64,000 nucleotides of DNA from Marinobacter oulmenensis (GCF_014201735.1 NZ_JACHFE010000002.1:496001-560000); one strand, 5' to 3'; counted from the first letter of the stretch, positions 21,525 to 31,398 are shown. The notes: generated by a model not told the origin, from the letters alone. A program made the numbers and translations.

Positions 21525-22754
21525 TTAAAGCGCCAGCGGCCCGGAGCTGCAGCGACGGGACTCATACCGGTCCAGCGCCGCGGCCATGCGCTCGCGGCCA
21601 AGCTGAATCAGTTCCGGCGCCTTGTGATAGTCATAGCTTCGGCAGGCATTCTTGGGCACATTGACCAGAAGATCCGGTGGATAACCGGCAATCTTGTACT
21701 GCACCAGCGCGCTCTGCATGGTCTCGATGGTCAGGTTCATGACATCAAACTTGCCAATACCCAGCTTGTCCCAGTCGATAACCTCGTTATCCTCTTCGCG
21801 GGTGGTGGGCGCGTTCGCCAGATCTTTCTTGCCAGCGAAGAGTTTGGGATTTTTCGATTTGCGCTCGATCTCCCGGCTGATTTTCTCCTCCGGTGAGTCA
21901 TCGGTTTCGGGCCCGGCCTTACGTGCGGCAAAGGCCTTGAGCGCATCCCAGTCAAACCAGCGCGATGCCTTCTCGCGGACGGTATCGAGCCACTCCTCCA
22001 TTTCGCCACTCAGTTCTTCCTCCTCGAATGCAGCATCAGGGATACGATCACACTGATCGTCCTCGCCACTGAGGTTAACGGCGACAATCATGTCCGCATG
22101 GGAGGAGATGGTAGGAATAATAGGCAGGGGGTTAAGCAGTGCACCATCGACCAGTACGCGACCATTAAGCACCAGGGGCGTCACCACACTCGGGATGGCC
22201 ACGGATGCCCGGATCGCCTGATCCAGACGCCCCTCCTGGAACCAGATTTCCTTGTGGCCAAGCAGGTCGGTGGCCACCGCCGTGTAGGCAATTGGCAGAT
22301 CCTCGATCAGGGTGTCGCCCAGGATTTCACGCACCACCGAGAACACCTTTTCACCGCGAATGGCGCCAACAGAGGTGAACGTGACATCAAGCAGTTTCAG
22401 GACATCGAATTGCCCCAGGCCGGTGACCCAGTCCTTGTAATCCTTCAGCTTGCCGGCGCCATACATGCCACCAATCAGGGCACCCATGGAGCACCCGGAA
22501 ATCGCCTTGATGGTATAGCCACGTTCAACCAGCACCTCGATGGCGCCAATGTGGGCATAGCCTCTGGCACCGCCACTACCCAGTGTCAGCGCAACGGTCT
22601 TGCCCTGGCCGGTTTCCCGCATACGCTTACCAGCGCTGGCCGGCGCCTCTGCTGGCGAAATCCCCGCGCCCTCCACCACAGATTTAATGGCGGAGTCCGG
22701 CCCTCCGGACTTCGGCGGCTGTTTTTCGTCACCCTTTTGCTGATCCCTGGACAT
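21525..22754 (-). CDS. Patatin-like phospholipase / esterase (RssA-type)
   Basis: A 409-residue patatin-fold serine hydrolase. The oxyanion loop is LGSGGARGYAH (about residues 57-67), the nucleophile elbow is GCSMG (about 86-90), and the catalytic Asp is in VDGALLNP (about 204). The Ser-Asp dyad is therefore complete. The N-terminal 45 residues are polar and probably disordered, and the long C-terminal part after residue 240 is charged. No signal peptide is visible, so it is cytosolic or membrane-peripheral. Substrate unknown. Confidence 0.9.
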   Translation of the reverse strand: MSRDQQKGDEKQPPKSGGPDSAIKSVVEGAGISPAEAPASAGKRMRETGQGKTVALTLGSGGARGYAHIGAIEVLVERGYTIKAISGCSMGALIGGMYGAGKLKDYKDWVTGLGQFDVLKLLDVTFTSVGAIRGEKVFSVVREILGDTLIEDLPIAYTAVATDLLGHKEIWFQEGRLDQAIRASVAIPSVVTPLVLNGRVLVDGALLNPLPIIPTISSHADMIVAVNLSGEDDQCDRIPDAAFEEEELSGEMEEWLDTVREKASRWFDWDALKAFAARKAGPETDDSPEEKISREIERKSKNPKLFAGKKDLANAPTTREEDNEVIDWDKLGIGKFDVMNLTIETMQSALVQYKIAGYPPDLLVNVPKNACRSYDYHKAPELIQLGRERMAAALDRYESRRCSSGPLAL

Positions 22755-22760
22755 CTTCCC

Positions 22761-23666
22761 CTACTCTTCGATTACCAGCACTTCGACCCGGTTGCCCTGC
22801 CGGTTTGGCCCGGGAACAGCGACACCGGAACCCACGGGCAATTTTCGGATCTGGTCCCGCCCAACGCCCACCTTGGCCAGGAGGTCCGCCAGTGAATCCA
22901 CCGCCTCACCAGCCCGTACGAGCCCTTCGTCGAACGTTTCATTGTCCCGCAGTTCACTGAACCCGGCCAGGACCACCACCGAACCTTCACCACTGGCCCA
23001 GTCCGTGACCTGCCGCCGGTCCGCCGCGGAAAACTCGAACCGATAGGTTACGCCACCCTGCCAGGGAACCACAATCGGCCCACGCACCCGTTCCGGCGTT
23101 GCCGCGAAACCGGGAATCGGCGCACCGGGCTCCACCTGCAGGTGTTCAACCCAGACATACTCACGGAGATTACCGCGGGTCACTGTGTAGACCAGGGTCA
23201 GCCAACGCTGGCCGGCGCTGTCCATGGTGGCGGCCACCAGGTAATCCTGCTCCCGGTCACGGCCCAGCAGGCGGGACTGCTCGAATACCTGGTTGGCCCA
23301 GACGTTACTGCGCCCGCAATCAATACCGACGCATTCGAAGAGAATCCTGGCTTCTCTCCCCTGCAGAGACTGCCGGTAATGATCCCGGGCCTGGGCACGG
23401 GTCGCGTCACGGTTGAGTTCATACAGCTGGCCCACACCCTGCACAGGAAGACGAGCCATGACATCAGACCGGATTTCATCACGAATTTCACGGATGGGAC
23501 TGAACAGCACCAGATGCCCACTGGACTCGATGCGCTTGGTGGATTGCAGCGTTGATTGCGCAAAAGGCTCCGGGGGTTCCTCAAGGGGCGCGGCCATTGC
23601 TGGCTGGACGGTGGTCAGAGCCAAAAGCAGAAACGTCAGCGTCGGCATCACTCTGCGTTCAGTCAT
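22761..23666 (-). CDS. DUF4892 family exported protein with OmpA-like C-terminus
   Basis: About 301 residues with a signal peptide (residues 1-26, ending AMA). The N-terminal two thirds matches the DUF4892 type. The C-terminal 100 residues read like an OmpA/MotB peptidoglycan-binding fold (VVVLAGFSELRDNETFDEGLVRAGEAVDSL, with GNRVEVLVIEE at the end). The open frame begins with TTG at 23669, but the ATG at 23666, with a GAGG site 9-10 bases upstream, is the better start. It overlaps the hydrolase stop by a few bases. Function unknown. Confidence 0.8.
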   Translation of the reverse strand: MTERRVMPTLTFLLLALTTVQPAMAAPLEEPPEPFAQSTLQSTKRIESSGHLVLFSPIREIRDEIRSDVMARLPVQGVGQLYELNRDATRAQARDHYRQSLQGREARILFECVGIDCGRSNVWANQVFEQSRLLGRDREQDYLVAATMDSAGQRWLTLVYTVTRGNLREYVWVEHLQVEPGAPIPGFAATPERVRGPIVVPWQGGVTYRFEFSAADRRQVTDWASGEGSVVVLAGFSELRDNETFDEGLVRAGEAVDSLADLLAKVGVGRDQIRKLPVGSGVAVPGPNRQGNRVEVLVIEE

Positions 23667-24570
23667 CAAGCAGGAACCTCTCTACAGCAGTCAGTATAGG
23701 CCGGACATCCCCATCCAGGTGGCAGTGATGCCCCCCGGGCACCTCCACCGTCTGCAGGCCGGGAATCAGATGTTCACGCTGCGCCAGATCATCACGGGTG
23801 GATAACAGCCCATCCTTTCCCTTTACGAACAGAGTTGGCACAGAGATGGATGACAGGGATGCCTGAACCTGTTCTTCGGTCATCATCAGGGCCGACGGGT
23901 GGCGCAGTCTGGGGTCGGTCCGCCAGGCCAGGCCATCGCCCTGTTTGCGCATATTCCTCGGCACCAGAATCATCGCCGCCTCGGGGCTCAGCGGACTGAA
24001 ACCCCGTTCCCTTAAACGCGCGGCGGTCGCCAGGTCCGGGTATTCAACGGCCGCACCGGAGCCCGCCAGTCGTTTGCGGATGGACTTGCGCAGTTGCGGT
24101 ACCGTCTCGCTGGCGGGACGGCTCAACGCGCCAAGGCTGTCAATCATGACCAGTTTCCTCACCCGATCCGGAAAGGCAGCGGCAAACAGGGCGCTGACGA
24201 TCCCGCCCAGCGAATGGCCGACCAGATCCACCGGCCCGGCGTGAAAATGCCGGTCAACCAGTTCGGCCAGGTCCGCCACATAATCAGTCAGCCAGTAACC
24301 ATAGCCCGGCGGCCGATGCCCGGAAAAGCCATGGCCGGCCATGTCAATTGCGTGGACATCCCGGTGGGCCGAGAGCTCAGGCCCCAGCCGGGCAAAGCTC
24401 ATGGCATTGTCCAGCCAGCCATGGAGCATAAGGAGAGGCGTGTCACTTTTCGCACCATCGCGGGAGGGCCAGTGAATCCCGGCCAGAGAGGCTACCGCCA
24501 ACGGCCAGACGGCATCGCGACCGCCCGCCAGGGTATCGGCCTGCCCGGCCGCCAGCGTCGCATCAGTCAT
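23659..24570 (-). CDS. Alpha/beta hydrolase
   Basis: A 303-residue alpha/beta hydrolase without a signal peptide. The oxyanion/HG region is LLMLHGWLDNAMSFARL, the nucleophile elbow is VGHSLGGIVS (Ser at about residue 119), and the catalytic His is in VPGGHHCHLDGD near the C-terminus. The substrate cannot be inferred. It sits 11 bases downstream of pilZ and overlaps the DUF4892 gene, so it belongs to the holB-pilZ transcript. Confidence 0.9.
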   Translation of the reverse strand: MTDATLAAGQADTLAGGRDAVWPLAVASLAGIHWPSRDGAKSDTPLLMLHGWLDNAMSFARLGPELSAHRDVHAIDMAGHGFSGHRPPGYGYWLTDYVADLAELVDRHFHAGPVDLVGHSLGGIVSALFAAAFPDRVRKLVMIDSLGALSRPASETVPQLRKSIRKRLAGSGAAVEYPDLATAARLRERGFSPLSPEAAMILVPRNMRKQGDGLAWRTDPRLRHPSALMMTEEQVQASLSSISVPTLFVKGKDGLLSTRDDLAQREHLIPGLQTVEVPGGHHCHLDGDVRPILTAVERFLLDD

Positions 24571-24581
24571 GCATGGTCGTC

Positions 24582-24932
24582 CTACATCGTGTGGGTGGGG
24601 CGATCAGAGTTCAGGGAGCCTGCAAGGTAGGATTCAATTTTAGTCCGGGCGGTTTCATCGTCGCCATTGAACTGGACGCCGATTCCCGCCGCCCGGTTGC
24701 CCTGGGCACCCTTGGGGGTGATCCAGATCACTTTGCCAGCAACGGGGATTTTTTCCGGCTCATCCATGAGATTCAGCAACAGGAAGACTTCGTCGCCAAT
24801 CTGATATTGCTTCTGGGTCGGAATAAACAAACCGCCCTGGCGGATGAACGGCATATAGGCCGCATAAAGCACCGCCTTGTCCTTGATGGTCAGCGTAAGT
24901 ATACCGCTGCGTGCTCCGAATCCGGGCCCCAT
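24582..24932 (-). CDS. pilZ: PilZ domain protein (type IV pilus biogenesis type)
   Basis: A 116-residue single-domain PilZ protein. It lacks the canonical RxxxR and D/NxSxxG c-di-GMP motifs, as in the founding PilZ of Pseudomonas, which supports type IV pilus assembly without binding c-di-GMP tightly. Position directly after holB is the same as in Pseudomonas. FimV elsewhere in the window fits a piliated organism. Confidence 0.9.
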   Translation of the reverse strand: MGPGFGARSGILTLTIKDKAVLYAAYMPFIRQGGLFIPTQKQYQIGDEVFLLLNLMDEPEKIPVAGKVIWITPKGAQGNRAAGIGVQFNGDDETARTKIESYLAGSLNSDRPTHTM

Positions 24933-24976
24933 ATCAAACCCCTTGATTTATCGACATTACAGAATGATAGCAGGTG

Positions 24977-26026
24977 CTACTGACCAACGCCCGCCCGGCC
25001 CCGGGCATCACGGCGGGGCATCAGATCACGCCACGCCATCAGAAGCCGGGAGGCTTCCAGTTCGACACTGGCGTTATATACCGATGCCTCTCGCGCCTCA
25101 CGCACCATATCCAAAAGCTGATGGATCCGCCAGGGTGGATTTTTCTGAGCCAGAAAGCCAAGCATGTCAGCGGCTTCCGGATCGGCCGGCTGGCCACCGG
25201 CGCTGCATCGCGCAAGATCCGCCGCCCAGCATTCAAACAGCCAGAGGGTATCATCCAGCCCCAGGGCCTTGAATGCCCTGGCCGCCTCCCCCACGGTCGC
25301 CCGGCCTTTCATGAACTGCCGGAACGCCTCAAAGGCGTCATCCCGCAAGCCCGGGAACTCACCGGTGGCGTATTCCAGTGCCAGCCTTGGCGCATTGCCC
25401 GCCAGCATCAGGCTCTTGGCGAGGATGTCGGCAGCAGGCTGCTTGCCCTCCTCCATCTTCGCCACCTGGTTTGCCAACCACTGATGCGCCGGCTCTTCAC
25501 CGGGCACAGGGATATTCAGTATCTGGCAGCGGGAACGGATGGTGGGCAGCACCGGACGGCCACTCTCCTGCAGCAACAGAAGCGTCACGTCAGCCAGAGG
25601 CTCTTCCAGCGTCTTGAGCAACGCATTGGCGGCATTGATATTAAGCTGGTCCGCCCGATCCACGATGGCCACCTTGTGATGGGCGACCTGGGGTGAGGCT
25701 ACAGCAAATGTCGACAGCGCCCGGATCTGATCGATACGGACCATCCTGGACTTTTCCGGCGCATAGATGCGCAGGTCCGGATGACTGCCGGCTTCAATCA
25801 GACTGCACTGCTTGCAGGCGCCACAGGCGACCGGAGCCCCCTGGTCCCGATTGACCGGCTTTTCACAGAGCAGCAGTCCGGCGACGGCCTCGGCCCAGAG
25901 ACGTTTGCCGACACCACACTCGCCGGTGACCAGCAGGGCATGAGGCAGGCGATCAGAAGCCAGCTGGTGCTGTACCGTAGACCAGGCTTTGTGCAACCAG
26001 GGCATATCCCGGGCGATGTCTGTCAT
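24977..26026 (-). CDS. holB: DNA polymerase III subunit delta prime
   Basis: Clamp-loader subunit that works with DnaX and HolA to load the beta clamp. The 349 residues carry the degenerate P-loop GECGVGKRLWAEA, the zinc-binding cysteines around CGACKQCSLIEAG, and the sensor motif NALLKTLEEP. The start overlaps the upstream transglutaminase gene stop (ATGA). tmk, often the upstream neighbour, is absent here. Confidence 0.96.
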   Translation of the reverse strand: MTDIARDMPWLHKAWSTVQHQLASDRLPHALLVTGECGVGKRLWAEAVAGLLLCEKPVNRDQGAPVACGACKQCSLIEAGSHPDLRIYAPEKSRMVRIDQIRALSTFAVASPQVAHHKVAIVDRADQLNINAANALLKTLEEPLADVTLLLLQESGRPVLPTIRSRCQILNIPVPGEEPAHQWLANQVAKMEEGKQPAADILAKSLMLAGNAPRLALEYATGEFPGLRDDAFEAFRQFMKGRATVGEAARAFKALGLDDTLWLFECWAADLARCSAGGQPADPEAADMLGFLAQKNPPWRIHQLLDMVREAREASVYNASVELEASRLLMAWRDLMPRRDARGRAGVGQ

Positions 26027-28095
26027 TGGTTTCCATCCACTGAGGGGGCCGGAGGTCTGCGGCGGCCCTGGCGTTTCATGGCTTTGAGTAGCTGTTTCAG
26101 TTGCCGGATTTCCTGTTCCGGTTTCGCAGCTGTCGGCGGGCTATAGTAATGTCTGTTGACCACCCGGGCAAAACGGTACGCCGGTTTCTCCAGCCCCGGC
26201 GCCGACTGCGCGAGCCGCTGCGCCAACTGTCCGGGTGTTTCACCGGTACGTACCGGTACCCCGCACTGTTCACAGAATCTGTGCCAGGACAGAACCAGCC
26301 TACCGAACCGGTCCCCGCGATGGCGGACTCGCAGGCGCAATCCGGAGACCAGCCCTGCCAGCAGCAGCGCGGCACCCACGATCCCCGCCGACAGGTAACC
26401 GAGCTCCTTGAGCCCCAGACCGCCGGGAAGCCGCGACATCAGGTCCATCTGGCTCTGGCCCTGGTAACCGACCACCCAGCGCTGCCAGTTGTAATTGATA
26501 CGGTCGAGCTGCAACGAGGCCCACTGAACCAGGGGCAAGTCATTATAACGCTGGGGGGAGATCATCTCGTCTTCCAGAAACGAGCCTTCGTCCGCCACCG
26601 CATCCCGCAGACCGGACTCAACACGGCTGGGGGCAATGGCCGCGGTCGGATCCACCTGCACCCAGCCCCGGCCGGTCAGCCAGACCTCCACCCAGGCATG
26701 AGCGTCATACTGCCTTACGATCAGATAATCGCCACCGGCTCCCGGCTCTCCGCCCTGATAGCCCAGAACAACCCGTGCCGGTATACCAGCCGCGCGGAAT
26801 ACAAACGTCGCTGCACCCGCATAATGGGCGCAGAACCCGCGCATTTCATCAAACAGCAGGGCATCAATGCCATCGTCCGGCATCGAGGGCGGTCGCAAGG
26901 TATAAAAATAGGGCTGCTGGCGTAAACGCTCGATAAAGCCGGAAACCACCTGTTCAGGGGAACCTCTGCGCACAAGTTCCCGAGCCAGCGCTCTTGCCCG
27001 GGGATTGCCGTCACGGGGCAGTTGCAGATACCGCCTCCGCTCCCCCGTACCCAGAGAGGGCTGCCCTTCCGAATTCCCAAGTGCCATTCGGTAACGCACC
27101 GACGTATCGGCCGGACGACGGAACCGGAACAGATTCTGTCCGGCCGGGATTACGTTATCCGAAACTGCCACGGAACCATCCAGAGCAAACGCCCACTGGC
27201 GGTCGGTGGGCTCCAGCAGCACGTCATACTGGCCGGGCTCGAGCTCTCCCACGCCGCCATCCCGGGCAACCCGCGACGGCGGTTCAATGGCGCTTTCCTC
27301 AAACTGGCGCCAGGTCTCGCCATCGAGATAGTCCAGTACCAGGCCGCGCCAGTACCGGGCCGGGTAAGGCGGCATATCACCGCCAAAGCTGACCCGAAAC
27401 GCCCGCTCACTGTTCTGGGCCAGACTGGAAATATCCCCTGGCCGCATGGTGTCTGACAGGCCCGTCCGTGCCTGGCCGGACACCATCGGCACGCTCCAGA
27501 GCGGCGCCATACGGGGGAAAAACACAAACAGCAGGACCACCACCGGCAGCGTCTTGAGCATCATCCCACCCAGGCGTTTCCAGCCACGCCGGGCACCGGC
27601 GGGTAGATCCGGTGCATTCAGGGTCTGTAACCCCACCAGCAGAAGCGCCAGAGCCGCGAAGTTGATGAATGCCCAGAGGATGCCCTGCCGAAACAGGAAA
27701 TTGACCGCCGCGAGATAGGTAAGGATAAAGAAAACCACATAGAAATCCCGGGCACTGCGGGTTTCCAGCCACTTCAACCCGACCGCCAGAACGAAAAACG
27801 AAGCGGCGGTATCCACCGAAAAATGCCCCTGGACCGTGGCAATGTAGACCGCCATCAACACCAGCATGATCGCCATACGCAGCCACCGCCCGGGCAGCCT
27901 TACCCGCCCGGTGCGGGCCAGCCACCGCCATCCGGCCAGCACGCCGCAGGCGGCCAGCAGCCAGGGAGGAAGGCGATCCCACTGAGGGATCAGCAAGAGC
28001 GCAAACCCGGCCAACAGCCATACCAGTGCGCGCATCGGCAGCACCTCGGGGGGCCGGTCGGTCTGTGCCCGGTTTCCGGACCTGGCTGCCCGCAT
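26023..28095 (-). CDS. TgpA-type membrane transglutaminase-like protein (DUF3488)
   Basis: About 690 residues, the size of Pseudomonas TgpA. An N-terminal bundle of about six transmembrane helices (residues 20-170) is followed by a periplasmic transglutaminase core, with Cys in RGFCAHYAGAATF (about 420), His in YDAHAWVEVW (about 465) and Asp in VDPTAAI (about 481). A further helix lies at about 565-585 and a cytosolic tail follows. The open frame extends to 28206, but the ATG at 28095 shares a base with the stop of the DUF58 gene (TGATG) and is the natural start. Substrate unknown; TgpA is essential in P. aeruginosa. Confidence 0.9.
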   Translation of the reverse strand: MRAARSGNRAQTDRPPEVLPMRALVWLLAGFALLLIPQWDRLPPWLLAACGVLAGWRWLARTGRVRLPGRWLRMAIMLVLMAVYIATVQGHFSVDTAASFFVLAVGLKWLETRSARDFYVVFFILTYLAAVNFLFRQGILWAFINFAALALLLVGLQTLNAPDLPAGARRGWKRLGGMMLKTLPVVVLLFVFFPRMAPLWSVPMVSGQARTGLSDTMRPGDISSLAQNSERAFRVSFGGDMPPYPARYWRGLVLDYLDGETWRQFEESAIEPPSRVARDGGVGELEPGQYDVLLEPTDRQWAFALDGSVAVSDNVIPAGQNLFRFRRPADTSVRYRMALGNSEGQPSLGTGERRRYLQLPRDGNPRARALARELVRRGSPEQVVSGFIERLRQQPYFYTLRPPSMPDDGIDALLFDEMRGFCAHYAGAATFVFRAAGIPARVVLGYQGGEPGAGGDYLIVRQYDAHAWVEVWLTGRGWVQVDPTAAIAPSRVESGLRDAVADEGSFLEDEMISPQRYNDLPLVQWASLQLDRINYNWQRWVVGYQGQSQMDLMSRLPGGLGLKELGYLSAGIVGAALLLAGLVSGLRLRVRHRGDRFGRLVLSWHRFCEQCGVPVRTGETPGQLAQRLAQSAPGLEKPAYRFARVVNRHYYSPPTAAKPEQEIRQLKQLLKAMKRQGRRRPPAPSVDGNQ

Positions 28096-29126
28096 CAAAC
28101 CGCCCCCACCCCTGGAGCCGCATCCACTCCCGAGCGGGTTCCATAACGCATGGCTCCGGTATCCCTCGGTTTTTCCAGTCCCCAGACAGCGAGCGCGCGC
28201 AGGCATCGCTGGGCGTGAAGATCGCCGGCATCCGGCTCAATGGTTTCCCCCGGCAGATTCAGACCAAACCGTTCGCCCCGGGCCAGGCGCTCCCGGACCT
28301 GCCAGGCCAGGTAGCTCAGGCGAAGCTCCACGTCTACGCCGGGAAACGCCTCGAAATCCAGCCAGTCCGGACTGCTCTGAAGGCTTTCCCAGTCGGCCAC
28401 CACCATCTGTCCGGAGCGGGCAAAACGTTTCCACATCACCCGCGTGGTCAGATCCCCTTCACGCCATGGTCGGAGGTCTGCCTGGTCCTGGCCGACGATA
28501 GGACGAGCGTTACTGTCCTCCCGGGCGCCTTCGCCACCGCCGGGTACGTCTGGTGCCGGGAGGGGCCGGGGCAACGCAATCCCTGCGCTGGCCGGTCGCA
28601 GCCAGGACCAGGCTTTCAGTAACCCGAACGGGAACCGGGTTTCAATGCGCACCCGGTCCGGGCGTACGTAACCCCGCTTTGAACTGGGAACAGGCAGGTG
28701 AATGTCCCTACTCTCACCGGCCGGCACATGAATACCGGAAATGACGGCCGATCCCGCCGACAGGGACACCGCCAGGCTGTCATTGCCGGCACGGGTCAGC
28801 CGGAAACGGAACGGGATCTCGGAACCGGCTTCCCCTTCCCCGGCGTCGAGCAATGAAAGCTCAAGTCCGGACAGGTTCCGGTGGGTCTGGTGCATGGCGC
28901 CAACAAAAAGCGCCCCCAGCATGAAAACCAGCAGATAGATCAGGCTGTTCTGGTAGTTGATTCCGGTCAGGAGCATGACCACGAGAAGTATCCCGAACAC
29001 CATGCCCGCGCCCGTTGGCAGTATGAACAGGTTTTTCTGGGTCAGCGTCTGGCTGTCAGAGCGGGGAATCCGCCGGTTGATCCAGCGATTGATCCGGGAA
29101 CCGAACAATTTTCGAGTCATGCCCAT
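28095..29126 (-). CDS. DUF58 domain protein
   Basis: A 343-residue protein with two adjacent transmembrane helices (about 31-53 and 57-77) and a DUF58 domain around LRPWREGDLTTRVMWKRFAR (about residues 225-245). In most proteobacteria the order is moxR, DUF58, tgpA. Here the MoxR gene is not adjacent, and one lies instead at 48372. The gene is first in a long minus-strand run and divergent from pabB. Confidence 0.9.
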   Translation of the reverse strand: MGMTRKLFGSRINRWINRRIPRSDSQTLTQKNLFILPTGAGMVFGILLVVMLLTGINYQNSLIYLLVFMLGALFVGAMHQTHRNLSGLELSLLDAGEGEAGSEIPFRFRLTRAGNDSLAVSLSAGSAVISGIHVPAGESRDIHLPVPSSKRGYVRPDRVRIETRFPFGLLKAWSWLRPASAGIALPRPLPAPDVPGGGEGAREDSNARPIVGQDQADLRPWREGDLTTRVMWKRFARSGQMVVADWESLQSSPDWLDFEAFPGVDVELRLSYLAWQVRERLARGERFGLNLPGETIEPDAGDLHAQRCLRALAVWGLEKPRDTGAMRYGTRSGVDAAPGVGAV

Positions 29127-29166
29127 GAGGCCTGTGAATTCCTGAAAAGTTCACCACGGTATTCGT

Positions 29167-29172
29167 TATAAT
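29167..29172 (+). promoter_or_regulatory. Consensus -10 box before pabB
   Basis: TATAAT is a perfect sigma-70 -10 hexamer. The -35 region is weak: TGAAAA at 29143-29148 gives an 18-base spacer. The hexamer overlaps the first ATG of the longest pabB frame, so transcripts from it would begin after that codon and use the GTG at 29213. Confidence 0.4.
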
Positions 29173-29212
29173 GGCGCGCCACAATCTTTCGCATCGAGAC
29201 ATAGGCCGCCAC

Positions 29213-30571
29213 GTGCATTCCTGCCTGACTGAACTGAGCCAAACAGAGTATCTGAGACTGCTTGACCATGCCGCCCAGGCCCCCGATTTCGTGTTTCTGG
29301 GGAGTGCCGGCCCGGACGGCAACCGGGGCGCTCTGACCGGATTCTCGGCCATGGCAGTGGAGCATTACCGGATTGACCGTGACTCCGGCAACGGCCGGGC
29401 CGCAATCGATACCGGGCACGTATCCGAGAAAATGGAAGCTCTCCGACAGACCTACGCCATTCCCTTATCCAGCGATGACGGCCACCTGCCCGGAGGGTGG
29501 ATTGGCATCCTCGGCTATGAACTGGGTTATGTCCGGGAAAAGCGCCTGGCCAGCCAGTGCCCAAAGACCGGGTTTCCCCTGCTCAGTGCCGGCTTTTATA
29601 CCTGGACAGCCAGCCACGACCGCCAGTCAGACCGTTACTGGCTCTGGCAACACCCCCATGCACCGGCATCCCAGACACCGACGCTTGCTGACTGGCGCCG
29701 CTGCCCCGCACCGGTCGCCATACGGCAATGGCGGATGCCGGAGGTTTTCCATCCACGCCAGCAACCCGATGCCTTCAAAGCCAGCGTTCAGGCTGTGCGG
29801 GATTATATTCAGGCTGGCGACTGTTATCAGGCGAATCTGTCACAGGAATTCCAAGGCCATTTCCAGGGGTCACCCTGGCGGGCATTCCAGGCCCTCTCCG
29901 AGGCCAACCCCACACCCTACAGCGCGTTTTTGAGAATCGGCGATCAGGAGATAATCAGCGTATCGCCGGAGCGATTCCTGGAGATACGCAACGGCGAACT
30001 GTTCACCAGCCCGATCAAGGGTACCCGTCCCCGGGGCGACACTCCGGAACAGGACCGGGCTCTGGCAATGGAGCTGGAAAACGCCCAGAAAGACCGGGCT
30101 GAGAACCTGATGATCGTCGACCTGCTGCGCAACGACCTGAGCCTGAACGCGCAGACCGGCTCCGTAACGGTGGACCAGCTCTTCGCTCTGGAGTCCTACC
30201 GGAACGTCCATCATCTGGTCAGTCACATCAGAGCCAGGCTGAAGGCCGGAGTCAGCCCGCTCAAGGCCCTGTTTGATGCCTTCCCCGGCGGTTCCATCAC
30301 CGGCGCACCCAAGATTCGCGCCATGGAGATCATCCGCGAACTGGAACCCCACTGGCGTGGGCCCTACTGCGGCTCGGTCTTTTATTATGGAGTGGACGGG
30401 CGTCTGGACAGCAGCATCGCCATCAGGACGCTGCTCTGTGGTAAGGACGGCAGCATCCGCTGCTGGGGCGGAGGCGGCATCGTGGCCGATTCAGACCCCG
30501 AAGCCGAGTACCAGGAAACGCTGGCCAAAGTTCAGCCGCTGATGCGCTTCCTGGAAACCCTGGTCATCTGA
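29213..30571 (+). CDS. pabB: Aminodeoxychorismate synthase component I
   Basis: Converts chorismate to 4-amino-4-deoxychorismate with PabA, for folate. Chorismate-binding motifs are DRAENLMIVDLLRNDLS and PGGSITGAPKIRAMEII, and IKGTRPRG is also family-typical. The frame opens with an ATG at 29171, but that codon lies within a TATAAT box. GTG at 29213 (protein starting MHSCLTELSQ, 452 residues) agrees better with the length of other PabB proteins. It runs tail to tail with thrH, 4 bases apart. Confidence 0.92.
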   Translation: MHSCLTELSQTEYLRLLDHAAQAPDFVFLGSAGPDGNRGALTGFSAMAVEHYRIDRDSGNGRAAIDTGHVSEKMEALRQTYAIPLSSDDGHLPGGWIGILGYELGYVREKRLASQCPKTGFPLLSAGFYTWTASHDRQSDRYWLWQHPHAPASQTPTLADWRRCPAPVAIRQWRMPEVFHPRQQPDAFKASVQAVRDYIQAGDCYQANLSQEFQGHFQGSPWRAFQALSEANPTPYSAFLRIGDQEIISVSPERFLEIRNGELFTSPIKGTRPRGDTPEQDRALAMELENAQKDRAENLMIVDLLRNDLSLNAQTGSVTVDQLFALESYRNVHHLVSHIRARLKAGVSPLKALFDAFPGGSITGAPKIRAMEIIRELEPHWRGPYCGSVFYYGVDGRLDSSIAIRTLLCGKDGSIRCWGGGGIVADSDPEAEYQETLAKVQPLMRFLETLVI

Positions 30572-30575
30572 ACGC

Positions 30576-31190
30576 TCAGGCCTGGTGTACCACGCTGGCC
30601 TTGAGGAATTCCTGCTTCAGATCCTCAAAGTTGTGAACGGCCGGGAACTGCGGGAATTCGTCGATGACGTTCTGCGGCGCGTGGAAGAGAATACCTGCTT
30701 CCGCCTGGCCCAGCATGGTGGTGTCGTTGTAGGAGTCGCCGGCAGCGATAACCCGGTAATTCAGCAACTGGAACGCCCGCACGGACTGGCGCTTGGGATC
30801 ACGCTGGCGCAGCAGGTAATGGGTGATCTGGCCATTCTCGGCGACCTCGAGCTTATGGCACAGCAGCGTGGGGAAGCCGAGCTTCTTCATCAGCGGCATG
30901 GCGAATTCATAGAAGGTGTCTGACAGGATCACGACCTGGAAGCGCTCACGCAGCCAGTCCAGAAACTCGGCGGCGCCTGGCAGAGGGTCCAGGGTTCCGA
31001 TCACTTCCTGGATTTCGTTCAGGCCGTAGCCATGCTGGTCCAGAAGCCGCAGGCGCTGGGTCATCAGTACATCGTAATCAGGAATGTCACGGGTGGTGGC
31101 CTTGAGCTCCTCAATCCCGGTTTTTTCGGCAAAGGCGATCCAGATTTCCGGGATCAGCACTCCCTCAAGGTCAAGACATGCAAGTTCCAC
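30576..31190 (-). CDS. thrH: Phosphoserine phosphatase / homoserine phosphotransferase ThrH
   Basis: HAD-family enzyme of about 204 residues that dephosphorylates phosphoserine and can pass phosphate to homoserine. The catalytic Asp pair is replaced by the ThrH-type LACLDLEGVLIPE at the N-terminus. The distal motif VIAAGDSYNDTTMLGQA is typical. The open frame runs to 31280, but a GGAGAG site 7 bases before GTG at 31190 marks the start and gives the length of Pseudomonas ThrH. It is divergent from cysH. Confidence 0.93.
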   Translation of the reverse strand: MELACLDLEGVLIPEIWIAFAEKTGIEELKATTRDIPDYDVLMTQRLRLLDQHGYGLNEIQEVIGTLDPLPGAAEFLDWLRERFQVVILSDTFYEFAMPLMKKLGFPTLLCHKLEVAENGQITHYLLRQRDPKRQSVRAFQLLNYRVIAAGDSYNDTTMLGQAEAGILFHAPQNVIDEFPQFPAVHNFEDLKQEFLKASVVHQA

Positions 31191-31398
31191 AACACTCTCC
31201 TGATAACAGATTGAATAATGCCGGGTGGCGCGTGGGTCACCCGTGAAGCGTATGATATGAAAATCCGGTGCGGAATGCATCGTTGACGCCCGCTTTTGAA
31301 GGCTGCTCGGGCATAAAGATATAGATCCTCATTCCTTCAGGCTATGAATGCTTTGGTGTTAGCCTTGACCATGAATAGCCATCGACAACGGAATACCC

